The notes beneath the pieces were generated by a model. That model was given only the letters and a program-made list of their open reading frames with translations. It was not told the origin of the DNA and searched no databases. Below are positions 29,684 through 38,028 of a stretch of 64,000 nt of DNA, piece by piece (within the stretch, counting starts at the first letter, position 1; each line of letters starts with the position of its first letter). The stretch is taken from the NCBI RefSeq assembly GCF_009653635.1, contig NZ_PPFD01000002.1, positions 620,001 to 684,000 of the forward strand. The letters are read 5' to 3'. Source of the stretch: Endozoicomonas sp. OPT23 (GTDB lineage Bacteria > Pseudomonadota > Gammaproteobacteria > Pseudomonadales > Endozoicomonadaceae). The translations under genes were made by a program, and so were the position numbers.

Positions 29684-30915
29684 TGAGTAAATTCATGGGT
29701 TGGGTGAACGAACGGATGTCGGTTACCCGCGTCTGGGAAGATCACCTCAGTAAATATTACGCACCAAAGAACTTTAACTTCTGGTACTTCTTCGGATCTC
29801 TGGCGATGCTGGTTTTAGTCAACCAGCTGCTGACCGGTATCTGGCTGACCATGAGTTATACGCCAAGCGCTGAAGCAGCGTTTGCGTCCGTAGAATACAT
29901 TATGCGTGATGTGGAATACGGTTGGTTGATTCGATACATGCACTCAACCGGTGCTTCTTTCTTCTTTATTGTTGTCTATCTGCACATGTTCCGTGGTCTG
30001 CTTTATGGTTCCTATAAAGCCCCTCGTGAGCTGGTGTGGATTTTTGGTATGGCGATTTACCTTGCGCTGATGGCTGAAGCCTTTATGGGCTACCTGCTGC
30101 CATGGGGACAGATGTCTTATTGGGGTGCCCAGGTAATCATTTCCCTGTTCGGTGCTATTCCTGTTATTGGTCCTGACCTGCAGCAATGGATTCGTGGTGA
30201 CTTCCTGATTTCCGGTATCACCCTGAACCGTTTCTTCGCTCTGCACGTTGTCGCACTGCCCATCGTTATTCTCGGTCTGGTATTGCTGCATATTATTGCG
30301 CTGCACGAAGTGGGTTCCAACAACCCTGATGGCGTTGATATCAAGAAGTATAAGGACGAACATGGTGTACCTCTGGACGGTATTCCTTTCCATCCATACT
30401 ACACAGTGAAAGATCTGGTGGGTGTGGCGGTGTTCCTGTTCGTATTCTGCTCTGTGATATTTTTCCTGCCGGAAATGGGTGGTTACTTCATTGAACACGC
30501 TAACTTTGAACAGGCAAATGCTCTGAAGACGCCTGCACACATTGCACCGGTTTGGTACATGGGTGCGTTCTATTCGATTTTGCGTGCGATTACCTTTGAT
30601 ATTGGTCCGATCAATTCCAAGCTGGGCGGTCTTATTGCAATGGGTAGCGCAATCGCGATCCTGTTTGTATTACCGTGGCTTGATCGCAGTCCTGTTCGCT
30701 CCTGGCGTTATAAGGGTATGTTCAGCAAAGTGGGTATCCTCCTCTTTGCCATCGTATTTGCCCTATTAACCTGGTTGGGCACTCAGCCTGCAACTCAGAC
30801 TTATACACTGTTGGCGCAAGTCAGCACTCTGTTCTACTTTGCTTTCTTCCTGCTGATGCCGTTCTACACCAGATGGGAAAAGACCAAGCCAGTACCAGAG
30901 AGAGTGACCGGATAA
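29683..30915 (+). CDS. petB: Cytochrome b of the bc1 complex
   Basis: 410 residues with eight or more membrane helices. Haem-ligand histidines are in YMHSTGASFFFIVVYLHMFRG and in FALHVVALPIVILGLVLLH. The Qo-site motif, PEWY in mitochondria, reads PVWY here (HIAPVWYMGAFYSILRA), a natural variant known in some proteobacteria. The start overlaps the petA stop (TGATG) and the stop overlaps the petC start (TAATG), indicating coupled translation. Confidence 0.97.
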   Translation: MSKFMGWVNERMSVTRVWEDHLSKYYAPKNFNFWYFFGSLAMLVLVNQLLTGIWLTMSYTPSAEAAFASVEYIMRDVEYGWLIRYMHSTGASFFFIVVYLHMFRGLLYGSYKAPRELVWIFGMAIYLALMAEAFMGYLLPWGQMSYWGAQVIISLFGAIPVIGPDLQQWIRGDFLISGITLNRFFALHVVALPIVILGLVLLHIIALHEVGSNNPDGVDIKKYKDEHGVPLDGIPFHPYYTVKDLVGVAVFLFVFCSVIFFLPEMGGYFIEHANFEQANALKTPAHIAPVWYMGAFYSILRAITFDIGPINSKLGGLIAMGSAIAILFVLPWLDRSPVRSWRYKGMFSKVGILLFAIVFALLTWLGTQPATQTYTLLAQVSTLFYFAFFLLMPFYTRWEKTKPVPERVTG

Positions 30916-31670
30916 TGAAAAAAGCAATTATAACTTTTGTATTGTCTCTGTTACCCGTGTTGGCTCTAGCTGCCGGTGGATCTGGCTATCCGCTGGATCA
31001 TATCGAGACAGATCATTCGGATAAGGCGTCTCTGCAACGCGGTGCCAAGCAGTTTATGGCTTACTGTGCCGGTTGTCATGCGACTCAGTTTCAGCGTTTT
31101 GAGCGTGTGGCTGACGATATTGGTATCCCGCACGATCTGATGATGAAGAACCTGATGAGCAAGGATTCCAAGATTGGTAATCTGATGTTCAACAACATGG
31201 ACGAGAAAGAAGCCAAGGTATGGTTTGGTGCGACACCACCAGACCTGACCATGGTGACTCGTGTTCGTGGTGAAGACTGGTTGTACACTTATCTACGTAC
31301 TTTCTACGAAGATAACAAGCGTCCTTGGGGCGTAAATAACAAGGTCTTTCCGGATGTGGGTATGCCTCATGTTTTGATGGAGCTTCAAGGTGTTCAGATC
31401 GACAACTGTGGCGATACAAGCCCGACAGCTGTTGATCCGCTGACCGGTGAAAAGGTGTGTGGTCTGACGGTTGATCCAAAGCGTAAGGGTTCCATGGAGC
31501 CGAAGCAGTTTGATCAGGCCATGTATGACCTGACCAACTTCTTGTCTTACTCTGCCGAGCCAATGAAGCTGGAACGCCAAAGCCTGGGCATCTATGTCCT
31601 GCTGTTTATCGTTCTGCTGTTCATTGTTACTCTGCTGCTTAAGCGTGAGTACTGGAAAGACGTCCACTGA
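30915..31670 (+). CDS. petC: Cytochrome c1
   Basis: 251 residues from ATG 30915. Signal peptide MKKAIITFVLSLLPVLALA, haem-binding CAGCH (MAYCAGCHATQFQRF), family block WFGATPPDLTMVTRVRGEDWLYTYLRTFY.D..RPWGVNN, and a C-terminal membrane anchor before REYWKDVH. It receives electrons from the Rieske protein. Ends at a strong terminator. Confidence 0.97.
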   Translation: MKKAIITFVLSLLPVLALAAGGSGYPLDHIETDHSDKASLQRGAKQFMAYCAGCHATQFQRFERVADDIGIPHDLMMKNLMSKDSKIGNLMFNNMDEKEAKVWFGATPPDLTMVTRVRGEDWLYTYLRTFYEDNKRPWGVNNKVFPDVGMPHVLMELQGVQIDNCGDTSPTAVDPLTGEKVCGLTVDPKRKGSMEPKQFDQAMYDLTNFLSYSAEPMKLERQSLGIYVLLFIVLLFIVTLLLKREYWKDVH

Positions 31671-31686
31671 TTTTCAGTGAGATGTG

Positions 31687-31717
31687 AAAAACCCGGCCTT
31701 AAGTGCCGGGTTTTTTT
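31687..31717 (+). terminator. Intrinsic terminator of petABC
   Basis: Stem AAAAACCCGGC / GCCGGGTTTTT with a seven-base loop and T7, 17 bp after the petC stop. Confidence 0.93.
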
Positions 31718-31731
31718 GTTCTAGACGTTTA

Positions 31732-32967
31732 TTATCCACTTGCTTGCTGAGGTATGTGCTCATCCAAAAAATGAACCAGGTCGTCTGCTATATCCTTTTT
31801 TCCTGCCGCTACTAATTGAAGAATGAGTGCGCCAGTGCACGCTCGTATATTGGGGTTTTCGCGCAAAGACAAAGAAACATGGATATTGCTTTGGCTTAGG
31901 TCATGAAGCAAACCTGCAATCTCGCTTGTCTCTGTTAGTTCTTTTTCAGGAGCGAGCTTCTGGAGACGTACAAAAAGATCTGACTGGTTATCTGCGTCCT
32001 CAAGCTCTGTTAATGACTCTTTATTTTCAGTGAGAAAACTTTCCAGCGTGGCAGTCGTAATAGGGCTAAGAAACCATGACCTCTCTTTCAGTGCTTTAAA
32101 TTCTGACTCTGTATCTGTGCCATTGCTCTCTATATGGTCGTGATAATTTGAAATTTGTGAAGCAAGCTCTCTGCCCCAGTCGTTACTTTCCAGTGCCTCG
32201 AGAAAGTTGCTCCATGTTTTCTCCGGGGGGTTATCAGTACTGGTATGTGTGTTGTTTTTGCCTAGATAAAATTTCAGTGCCATAAGGGTTAACTTGTTTT
32301 TATCATCGCCAGCCTGCTCTCGAAAGCTGGATCGCCTGGCATCATCAATACCGATTACATCGAGAAAGCTGTCTACGTGTTCATAGAGTGTATCTAAGAT
32401 AGAGTTTTGATCTGGAGATAATGGTTTAGCAAAGTCAGTGAGGGTCGGAGGATAGGTTTTCCATGGCTGCGGGTTATCGCTGGTAGTAGCGTACCGCCAT
32501 AACTGTCGATCGCCGGTTGCGCCGTAATAAATTATTTCACGAGCTATTTCGATGCTCTTGTCCACACTTTCCCAGTCGTCAATATGGTCTGTGAAGGGTT
32601 TGCTGATTCTACTTACAATCCTGCTTACATTGCCAAAAGATGTGGGCTTTTGGCCAACCCTCATTGCGTGTTCAATTTTTCTTTGGGTTATGTCGAGGCT
32701 TCCTTTAACCTCTTTACCTAAAACTGAAACCAGTCTTTTTTGGGAGCGTTTAAAGAGAGAATCGGTGATTTTGAATTTGGTAAGAACCCATCCTACCCAG
32801 CCAGTGTATTTTCTGCTGTAGGATTCCCGAGTGTGCAGCTGTCCCTTACGATCTATTCCTATGTCAGATTCGTCGGCCAGGACTCTGCACTCTTCCTTAA
32901 GTATGGTTGCAAGTTGGTTCTTCAATGCGTCAGCGCTGACTGCAGGGCTTCTTCTGCCTAATTGCAT
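31732..32967 (-). CDS. Orphan cytosolic protein with a death-fold-like segment (411 aa)
   Basis: No family recognised over the full length. No signal peptide or membrane helix. Residues ~195-275 read ...DVIGIDDARRSSFREQ... LTLMALKFYL ... PPEKTWSNFLEALESNDWGRELASQI. The spacing of a helical L.L...L block, a TW..L..AL block and a terminal LA..I resembles helices 3-6 of eukaryotic death domains. This is pattern similarity by eye, not a search result. The N-terminal ~120 residues are basic and helical. Single gene convergent with petABC and preceded by other accessory genes; a host-directed effector is a reasonable guess. Confidence 0.6.
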   Translation of the reverse strand: MQLGRRSPAVSADALKNQLATILKEECRVLADESDIGIDRKGQLHTRESYSRKYTGWVGWVLTKFKITDSLFKRSQKRLVSVLGKEVKGSLDITQRKIEHAMRVGQKPTSFGNVSRIVSRISKPFTDHIDDWESVDKSIEIAREIIYYGATGDRQLWRYATTSDNPQPWKTYPPTLTDFAKPLSPDQNSILDTLYEHVDSFLDVIGIDDARRSSFREQAGDDKNKLTLMALKFYLGKNNTHTSTDNPPEKTWSNFLEALESNDWGRELASQISNYHDHIESNGTDTESEFKALKERSWFLSPITTATLESFLTENKESLTELEDADNQSDLFVRLQKLAPEKELTETSEIAGLLHDLSQSNIHVSLSLRENPNIRACTGALILQLVAAGKKDIADDLVHFLDEHIPQQASG

Positions 32968-33128
32968 GACTCTCTACCTGAAAGGTGCTATTGCTCCATG
33001 TATCGACATTGACATGCACTGCTTGAAAAAACGGGAATGTTGAGTAAGTGGCGGTATGGGTGTAAATATGCCAGCAATAATCATTGCTGGCAGTGAAGCG
33101 TTAGTGTGTGAAGGACTATGACTTGAGA

Positions 33129-33638
33129 TCAATTAAGTAGGGGCATGACTTTTTTCATAATATCCAGAGCCAGCTCATCCTGATGCAATTCACGGCAATT
33201 GATGGTGATATCTGAATATTTCTTATAAAGAGATACTCGCTCTTCAAAGAGGTCTTCAATGGTTTGATCGTCAGAGCGGGCAATGCCGCGGGTATCAAAG
33301 TTATGAATGCGATCGCGAATCTGATCCAGGTCCAGGTCCAGGAACACAATAACGGACTCTTTTGACAGATGTTTCATAGCCGCGTCGCTGTATACGGCTG
33401 AGCCACCGGTAGCGATGATGTGGTGTTGAAGGTTTACCTTAAGCAGTTCTTCTTCTTCAATCTCTCTCAGCTTCATGTATCCGGACTTGTCCAGAATATC
33501 CTGCAGTGTTTTCTGACGACTGATCTGGATCAGGACGTCTGTGTCCACAAATCCATAAGCCATGTCCTTGGCGAGAATGATGCCAATGGTGCTTTTACCT
33601 GCACCTGGCATGCCAATCAGTGTGATATTGGTTTTCAT
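33129..33638 (-). CDS. Shikimate kinase-like P-loop kinase
   Basis: 169 residues from ATG 33638 (MKTNITLIGMPGAGKST); a TTG upstream would add 22 residues. Walker A is GMPGAGKST, the substrate Asp is in FVDTDVLI, the Arg in YMKLREIEEEEL, the glycine pair in IATGGSAVY, and the lid Arg in RGIAR. These match AroK/AroL, which phosphorylates shikimate using ATP. It is not beside aroB or pilQ as the usual aroK is, and sits among orphan genes, so it may be a second or specialised copy. No strong ribosome-binding site. Confidence 0.8.
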   Translation of the reverse strand: MKTNITLIGMPGAGKSTIGIILAKDMAYGFVDTDVLIQISRQKTLQDILDKSGYMKLREIEEEELLKVNLQHHIIATGGSAVYSDAAMKHLSKESVIVFLDLDLDQIRDRIHNFDTRGIARSDDQTIEDLFEERVSLYKKYSDITINCRELHQDELALDIMKKVMPLLN

Positions 33639-33681
33639 TATTTGAGTCTTGACTGCTAGCTGATCTTGATGAGTATTTTTA

Positions 33682-33709
33682 ATCACTTGCCTGCTTTGCT
33701 GCAAGTGAT
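33682..33709. repeat. Inverted repeat upstream of the shikimate kinase gene
   Basis: ATCACTTGC / GCAAGTGAT, a 9-bp perfect inverted repeat with a 10-base loop, lies about 45 bp before the start codon. It could be an operator or leader hairpin. Confidence 0.45.
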
Positions 33710-33782
33710 ATAGATGATTTAACTGAAATGATGCCTTGTTGATCTGAAAGAAAAGGTTGTAATTGGAATAAATAGGACGAAA

Positions 33783-34781
33783 TCAGGGGTGGATTTTGGT
33801 CTGGAATCGATCGGCTACAGGCATAAAGTGTTTTTGGCTGGCAAGAGTTGGGTGGAGTTGAATGAAGTTATTGTTTCTTTTATAACCCATGCTATCAAGA
33901 TAGTAATCACCACCTGAGAAGGACTTTTTTCCAATCAGGCATACTGCGTGCTCACCGCTCCAGTTTGGAGTTTCGATGACACTGAGAGTCTTAAATTGTT
34001 CGAAGAATCGAAAGCATGCTGTCATCTTACCTAAAGGTCCTTCCCCAATATAAATGATCCACTGATCTTCAGGCCATTGGTCAATCAGCCCTGAATTATG
34101 TCTGTCAGGCCAGCTCATAACCAGTGCTTGAGTCAGATGCTGGTATTTATCAATTGCCTCTACTGCACTTAGCTGTTCAACACTAAAGCCAGTTGTATAG
34201 TTGCACTCCGGATAAAGCTTTAAGTCAGTGGGATACATCTTGATCCCTGTTTCAGTCAGTGCTTGAGCCAGCCAGCCATTACCTGCACCAATTTCGAGAC
34301 ACGAGCGAATGCCAAGTTTGAGAAGCTCACCGGATAGTTTATTAACCCATTCTTTATCGATTAAACCGTACATCATGAAATGTCGACGAATTAGTGTCTG
34401 ATAGCCTGCAGCCATTGGGGTGAGGGTTTTAAAAGGCTTTGAAGGCAGAGGGTTTATGGTTTTATTCTGAGTAACCCATGATTCGGGAATTAACCTTTGC
34501 TCCAGCTTGCGGAGATTGCCTTGAATTGTTGCTTCTTCTGTATCTTCCGCTGCATTTTGGTAGATGTTATTAATTCTTTGGGGTGAGGCAGGTCGAGGAG
34601 CGGAAGTCGTTATGCTGATTTGAAACGTTCTTAGTCGTTTTTGATCACAGGCCTGGATAGGTTTTCTTTGCAGGTTCAAAGCAGGTTCTGATGTTTGCTT
34701 GTCATCTTCAGGGCTTGAGGAAGAGTCTTCTGAGAGGGGGTTGTTATGATGTCTGGCTGGTTGTAATGAAGATGAAAGCAT
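33783..34781 (-). CDS. SAM-methyltransferase-like protein with long disordered N terminus (332 aa)
   Basis: The first ~100 residues are rich in S, P, Q, N and T and look disordered. The second part has CLEIGAGNGWLAQAL (glycine-rich SAM motif I), MYPTDLKLYPE (acidic end of beta-2), ALVMSWPDRH (motif II-like beta-4) and WIIYIGEGPLG, the order of a class I Rossmann methyltransferase. Substrate unknown. No secretion signal of the Sec type. Disordered Ser/Pro-rich leaders on cytosolic enzymes are typical of type III effectors, so export is possible but unproven. Divergent from the DUF2058 gene across a long inverted repeat. Confidence 0.65.
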   Translation of the reverse strand: MLSSSLQPARHHNNPLSEDSSSSPEDDKQTSEPALNLQRKPIQACDQKRLRTFQISITTSAPRPASPQRINNIYQNAAEDTEEATIQGNLRKLEQRLIPESWVTQNKTINPLPSKPFKTLTPMAAGYQTLIRRHFMMYGLIDKEWVNKLSGELLKLGIRSCLEIGAGNGWLAQALTETGIKMYPTDLKLYPECNYTTGFSVEQLSAVEAIDKYQHLTQALVMSWPDRHNSGLIDQWPEDQWIIYIGEGPLGKMTACFRFFEQFKTLSVIETPNWSGEHAVCLIGKKSFSGGDYYLDSMGYKRNNNFIQLHPTLASQKHFMPVADRFQTKIHP

Positions 34782-34828
34782 ATTGGGTCCTGTGCATTTG
34801 AATAATTCCTTATAGTTCGGACTTTTGG

Positions 34829-34871
34829 CTGAGCAGTTAGTTCTTGATGGTTATCAATACTAACTGCTCAG
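34829..34871. repeat. 13-bp perfect inverted repeat in a divergent promoter region
   Basis: CTGAGCAGTTAGT (34829-34841) is mirrored by ACTAACTGCTCAG (34859-34871) across 17 bp. It lies between two divergently transcribed genes, where a shared operator or an attenuator hairpin would be expected. No T-run. Confidence 0.6.
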
Positions 34872-34972
34872 TTACCGTTACTTGACTGGTTCAGTATTGC
34901 TTGTGTTGTTAATATCTGGCGCTAAATTTTGACTATCTTTTTTTAAATAGAATATGTGAGTGTGAACAAATA

Positions 34973-35536
34973 ATGAGCAAATCTCTGAGAGATCAGCTAA
35001 TGGGTGCCGGTCTGGCCACCAAACAGCAGGCCCTTAAGGCCAAAAGCAGTACCAAAAAGAAAAAGAAACAGGCGGTAAAATCCGGAGAGATGACCGAGCA
35101 GGAAAAACGCCGAATTGAACTGGAAAAACAGAAGGCTGAGCAAGCCGCACGCGACCGCGAACTGAACCGTAAACTGGAAGACGAACGTCAGCAGAAGGCG
35201 ATTCAGGCTCAGGTGCGTCAGCTGATTGAAATGAATACCATTTCTCGCGACAGGGGTGAACTGGGCTATAACTTTGTTGTTGATAGCAAGGTTAAGAAGA
35301 TTTACGTCACTCAAGAGCAGCAGGAGCGCTTGAGTCGTAGTCTGTATGCCATTGGTATTCTGATGAATGGTACTGAAGAAGAATTCAGAATTATCCCAAC
35401 AACGGTTGCCACCAAAATTCAGGAACGCATTCCGACAGCTGTTGTTATTCAGGAAACCAAGGTGGGTGAAGAGCTGACCGAGGAAGAAAAAGACTGGTAC
35501 GCAGACTTTGAAATTCCAGACGATCTGATGTGGTAA
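34973..35536 (+). CDS. DUF2058 family protein (YaiL-like)
   Basis: 187 residues. Starts MSKSLRDQLMGAGLATKQQALKA, then a Lys-rich stretch and a long charged coiled coil, followed by the conserved block YNFVVDSKVKKIYVT..Q...L..G and a C-terminal acidic tail ending DDLMW. Nucleoprotein/polynucleotide-associated function has been suggested for the family; role uncertain. A strong terminator follows. Confidence 0.88.
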   Translation: MSKSLRDQLMGAGLATKQQALKAKSSTKKKKKQAVKSGEMTEQEKRRIELEKQKAEQAARDRELNRKLEDERQQKAIQAQVRQLIEMNTISRDRGELGYNFVVDSKVKKIYVTQEQQERLSRSLYAIGILMNGTEEEFRIIPTTVATKIQERIPTAVVIQETKVGEELTEEEKDWYADFEIPDDLMW

Positions 35537-35572
35537 AAAGGCATTATTCCAAAAGGGATTGCTGCAGATGCA

Positions 35573-35599
35573 AAAAAGGAGGCTGATCGCCTCCTTTTT
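35573..35599. terminator. Bidirectional terminator between DUF2058 gene and ridA
   Basis: AAAAAGGAGGC / GCCTCCTTTTT, an 11-bp perfect stem with a five-base loop, lies between convergent stop codons with A and T runs on both sides. Confidence 0.9.
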
Positions 35600-35613
35600 C
35601 AGATGTATAAATA

Positions 35614-35991
35614 TCAAACAGTGGTCGCGACCACTTCAATTTCTACTTTCACATCCTTTGGCAGCCTTGCTACTTCAACCAGACTTCTGGCTGGGAAGGG
35701 GAATGAGAAGTACTGTTTATAGACTTCGTTGATGTCGGTGAAGTCATCCATGTTTTTCACGAAAACAGTCGCTTTCTTAACGTTATTAAGGCTGCTGCCT
35801 GCAGCTTCAAGTACTGATTTCAGGTTTTTTAGGCACTGGTGTGCCTGGAGTTTAGTGTCTTCCACAATCTCACCGGTTTCCGGTTCAATGGGCAGTTGAC
35901 CTGAGGTGAAGATCAGATCGCCAAACTGAATGCCCTGAGAATAAGGGCCGATGGCAGGAGGGGCGTCAGGCGTTTCAATGACTTTATGCAT
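35614..35991 (-). CDS. ridA: RidA family reactive intermediate deaminase
   Basis: 125 residues. Motifs IGPYSQGIQFGDLIFTSGQLPI, LKNLKSVLEAAGSSL and the C-terminal ARSLVEVARLPKDVKVEIE contain the active-site Arg and Glu positions of RidA. It hydrolyses 2-aminoacrylate and other enamine/imine intermediates released by PLP enzymes. Confidence 0.95.
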   Translation of the reverse strand: MHKVIETPDAPPAIGPYSQGIQFGDLIFTSGQLPIEPETGEIVEDTKLQAHQCLKNLKSVLEAAGSSLNNVKKATVFVKNMDDFTDINEVYKQYFSFPFPARSLVEVARLPKDVKVEIEVVATTV

Positions 35992-36126
35992 AACCAGTGA
36001 TCACTTATCGAGGGGGATGAAACAATCAGGCATTCTAATCAGTGACTTTTCGATATGTCATTGTGTATAACACGGAATCCCAAGAGTTTCTGAGTATTTA
36101 TTGATCTGAGTGAGGAAGTGTCCCGT

Positions 36127-36951
36127 TTAAACGCTGATGTTTAAACCGCAGTTTTTTAAATAATTCAGAATCTGATCGAGTCTTTTCTGCATGACGGGGT
36201 TGTTCAGAGAGTCGAGCCAGTACTCCCAATTCATGGCATTGGTTGCATCCTGTGCCTGACTGCCGTTCAGAGAAAATATCAGATTTTCCCCGTTGGCCAG
36301 TTTCAGGATATAGGTTGCTCCAGAAAGCTTCTCAGGAATAGAAGGGCAGGAGAGTTCTACGTCGTGAAGAGCAATATTGTTGCGATTTTTCAGCTCTTTG
36401 AAGTAAGTCGAACGTTCCTTTTCAGTTCGCTTGTTGAGTCCCTGGTTTGAATAGGTGATGTAGAGATCAACCTTTTTTTCTTGAGCCAGAAGTCTTACCG
36501 ATTGAGTGCGATCTTTAATGGTTTTTAGTCGGTTCGGGTCTGATTTTATCTCATCAGGCAGAGAGTCGGTGACTACTTGTCCACTCTGGTTGCACAAAGG
36601 CGTTGCCGGGCGATCGGTATGAATAATGGCAGTTGCACCGGTTATTTTTCCTGAGTGAAGCATTTTAATAATGGATTGCTCAAAGGCTCGTTGAAAAGTC
36701 ACGGCGACAGGTCGAGTCTGGCTGTCTGGCCCTGACAGTTTGATGTGGGTTTCTGCGGAAGGCGTTGTGGAGAGCATGTCCCGTATGGCTGGCTTGGTAA
36801 TTAACGTCTCTTCACTAAAGGTATTGAGATTGTTTCTGAGTTCTTTCAGGCTTTGATGACTGTCTCTCAGTGCCAGAAGTGTCATAGGCTCATAGATGTC
36901 GGCCTGGATAAACGTTATCCACACAAGAAAAAAAAGAAGGTACCAGCGCAT
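36127..36951 (-). CDS. Exported orphan protein, paralogue of the upstream gene (274 aa)
   Basis: ATG 36951 begins a signal peptide (MRWYLLFFLVWITFIQA); a longer frame to 37059 would overlap the upstream gene. It is about one-third identical by eye to the 37035-37925 product, sharing TRPVAVTFQ.AFEQS, AIIHT..P.TPLCN, SDP.R.KTI.DRT, SLHD.E..C, GA.YILK and a C-terminal DYLK.CGL-type end. Two or three conserved cysteines may form disulfides. No known domain recognised. The tandem arrangement indicates duplication; this copy lacks the lipobox. Confidence 0.6.
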   Translation of the reverse strand: MRWYLLFFLVWITFIQADIYEPMTLLALRDSHQSLKELRNNLNTFSEETLITKPAIRDMLSTTPSAETHIKLSGPDSQTRPVAVTFQRAFEQSIIKMLHSGKITGATAIIHTDRPATPLCNQSGQVVTDSLPDEIKSDPNRLKTIKDRTQSVRLLAQEKKVDLYITYSNQGLNKRTEKERSTYFKELKNRNNIALHDVELSCPSIPEKLSGATYILKLANGENLIFSLNGSQAQDATNAMNWEYWLDSLNNPVMQKRLDQILNYLKNCGLNISV

Positions 36952-37034
36952 TGGCAGAGTCCATCGAAAGCTTAATATCGTTTGGCTTTGGACTTTGTAG
37001 TCGAATGGAAGTTCCTCTTTAAATGCAGGAAAGC

Positions 37035-37925
37035 TTAGCGGGTAAGATCCAGTCCACACTCTTTCAGATAATCCATAACCTCATTGTACCGCTTGTCTAC
37101 AGAGGCATCATTGAGCCCTCCAAACCAGTAGCGCCATAACGTTTGTTTACCGGCATCCTTGGCTTGAGTGCCGTTATTGGCGAAGTAGAGAGTATGTCCC
37201 ATTTTGGTTTTGAGAATGTAGGATGCGCCAACAATGTCGTCAGGCATTTCGGTACAGTTCATCTCATCGTCGTGCAGGCTGGTATTGGCTGCGTTTTCGA
37301 TTTCCTGTCGATAAACGGCTTGCTCTGTAGTTGATCTCTGGTCCAGCCCGCCTTTTATGTAGGCAACGTGGAGGTTTAGCGGGGCACCGGTCGATGCCAT
37401 ATCCCTGAGAGTAACGGTTCGGTCTTCAATGGTTTTTATCCGTTTTGGGTCCGATTGCATGGCTTTAGCCATGCTTGCTTTCAGAGCTTGTTTGGCCGGG
37501 TTACACAAAGGGGTTGTAGGCTTTCGGGTGTGGATAATGGCCGCAGCGTCACTGACCTGGGACTCGGCAATCATGTTTAGCAGGCTCTGTTCAAATGCTT
37601 TTTGAAAGGTGACGGCTACGGGACGGGTGATGGCGTCATTTCCTGCTATTTGAATTTCAGGAGAGCGTCTCAAAGGGGTGATAGCCAGTCGGGCTATATC
37701 TGTCTTAACTTCTCCGGACAGCTCTCCATCACTGACCACTGTGCTGCTGATGTCGGCCAGCATGGCCATTTTTAGTTCACTGATATCGAGTTTTTCAAGG
37801 GCTTTATTAGGACTGTTGTGCTGATTATTCGTGCAAGCTGAAAGAATCCCTACAGAAGCAACAATCAGAATTATCTGAATGATGGCTCTTGAGAAAACAG
37901 CTTCTCTGGGGATAGTTACTATCAA
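37035..37925 (-). CDS. Predicted lipoprotein, tandem paralogue (296 aa)
   Basis: N-terminal hydrophobic segment ends in a lipobox (VGILSAC), so the mature protein should be lipid-anchored at Cys31. The only fitting start is TTG 37925 without a clear ribosome-binding site. The remainder shares conserved blocks with the next gene: TRPVAVTFQKAFEQSLL, AAIIHTRKPTTPLCN, SDPKRIKTIEDRT, SLHDDEMNCTEMP and a C-terminal DYLKECGLDL. Function unknown. The two genes are 83 bp apart and probably co-transcribed. Confidence 0.6.
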   Translation of the reverse strand: MIVTIPREAVFSRAIIQIILIVASVGILSACTNNQHNSPNKALEKLDISELKMAMLADISSTVVSDGELSGEVKTDIARLAITPLRRSPEIQIAGNDAITRPVAVTFQKAFEQSLLNMIAESQVSDAAAIIHTRKPTTPLCNPAKQALKASMAKAMQSDPKRIKTIEDRTVTLRDMASTGAPLNLHVAYIKGGLDQRSTTEQAVYRQEIENAANTSLHDDEMNCTEMPDDIVGASYILKTKMGHTLYFANNGTQAKDAGKQTLWRYWFGGLNDASVDKRYNEVMDYLKECGLDLTR

Positions 37926-38028
37926 GGCGTCAGTTTTGCCGTTCAGTTCTTAACAACCTATCAAACATAGCTTGTTAGTTTGGGAATGCCAGTGAGCAGG
38001 GTTGGTTAATAGAAGAAGGAGAGAGCGT

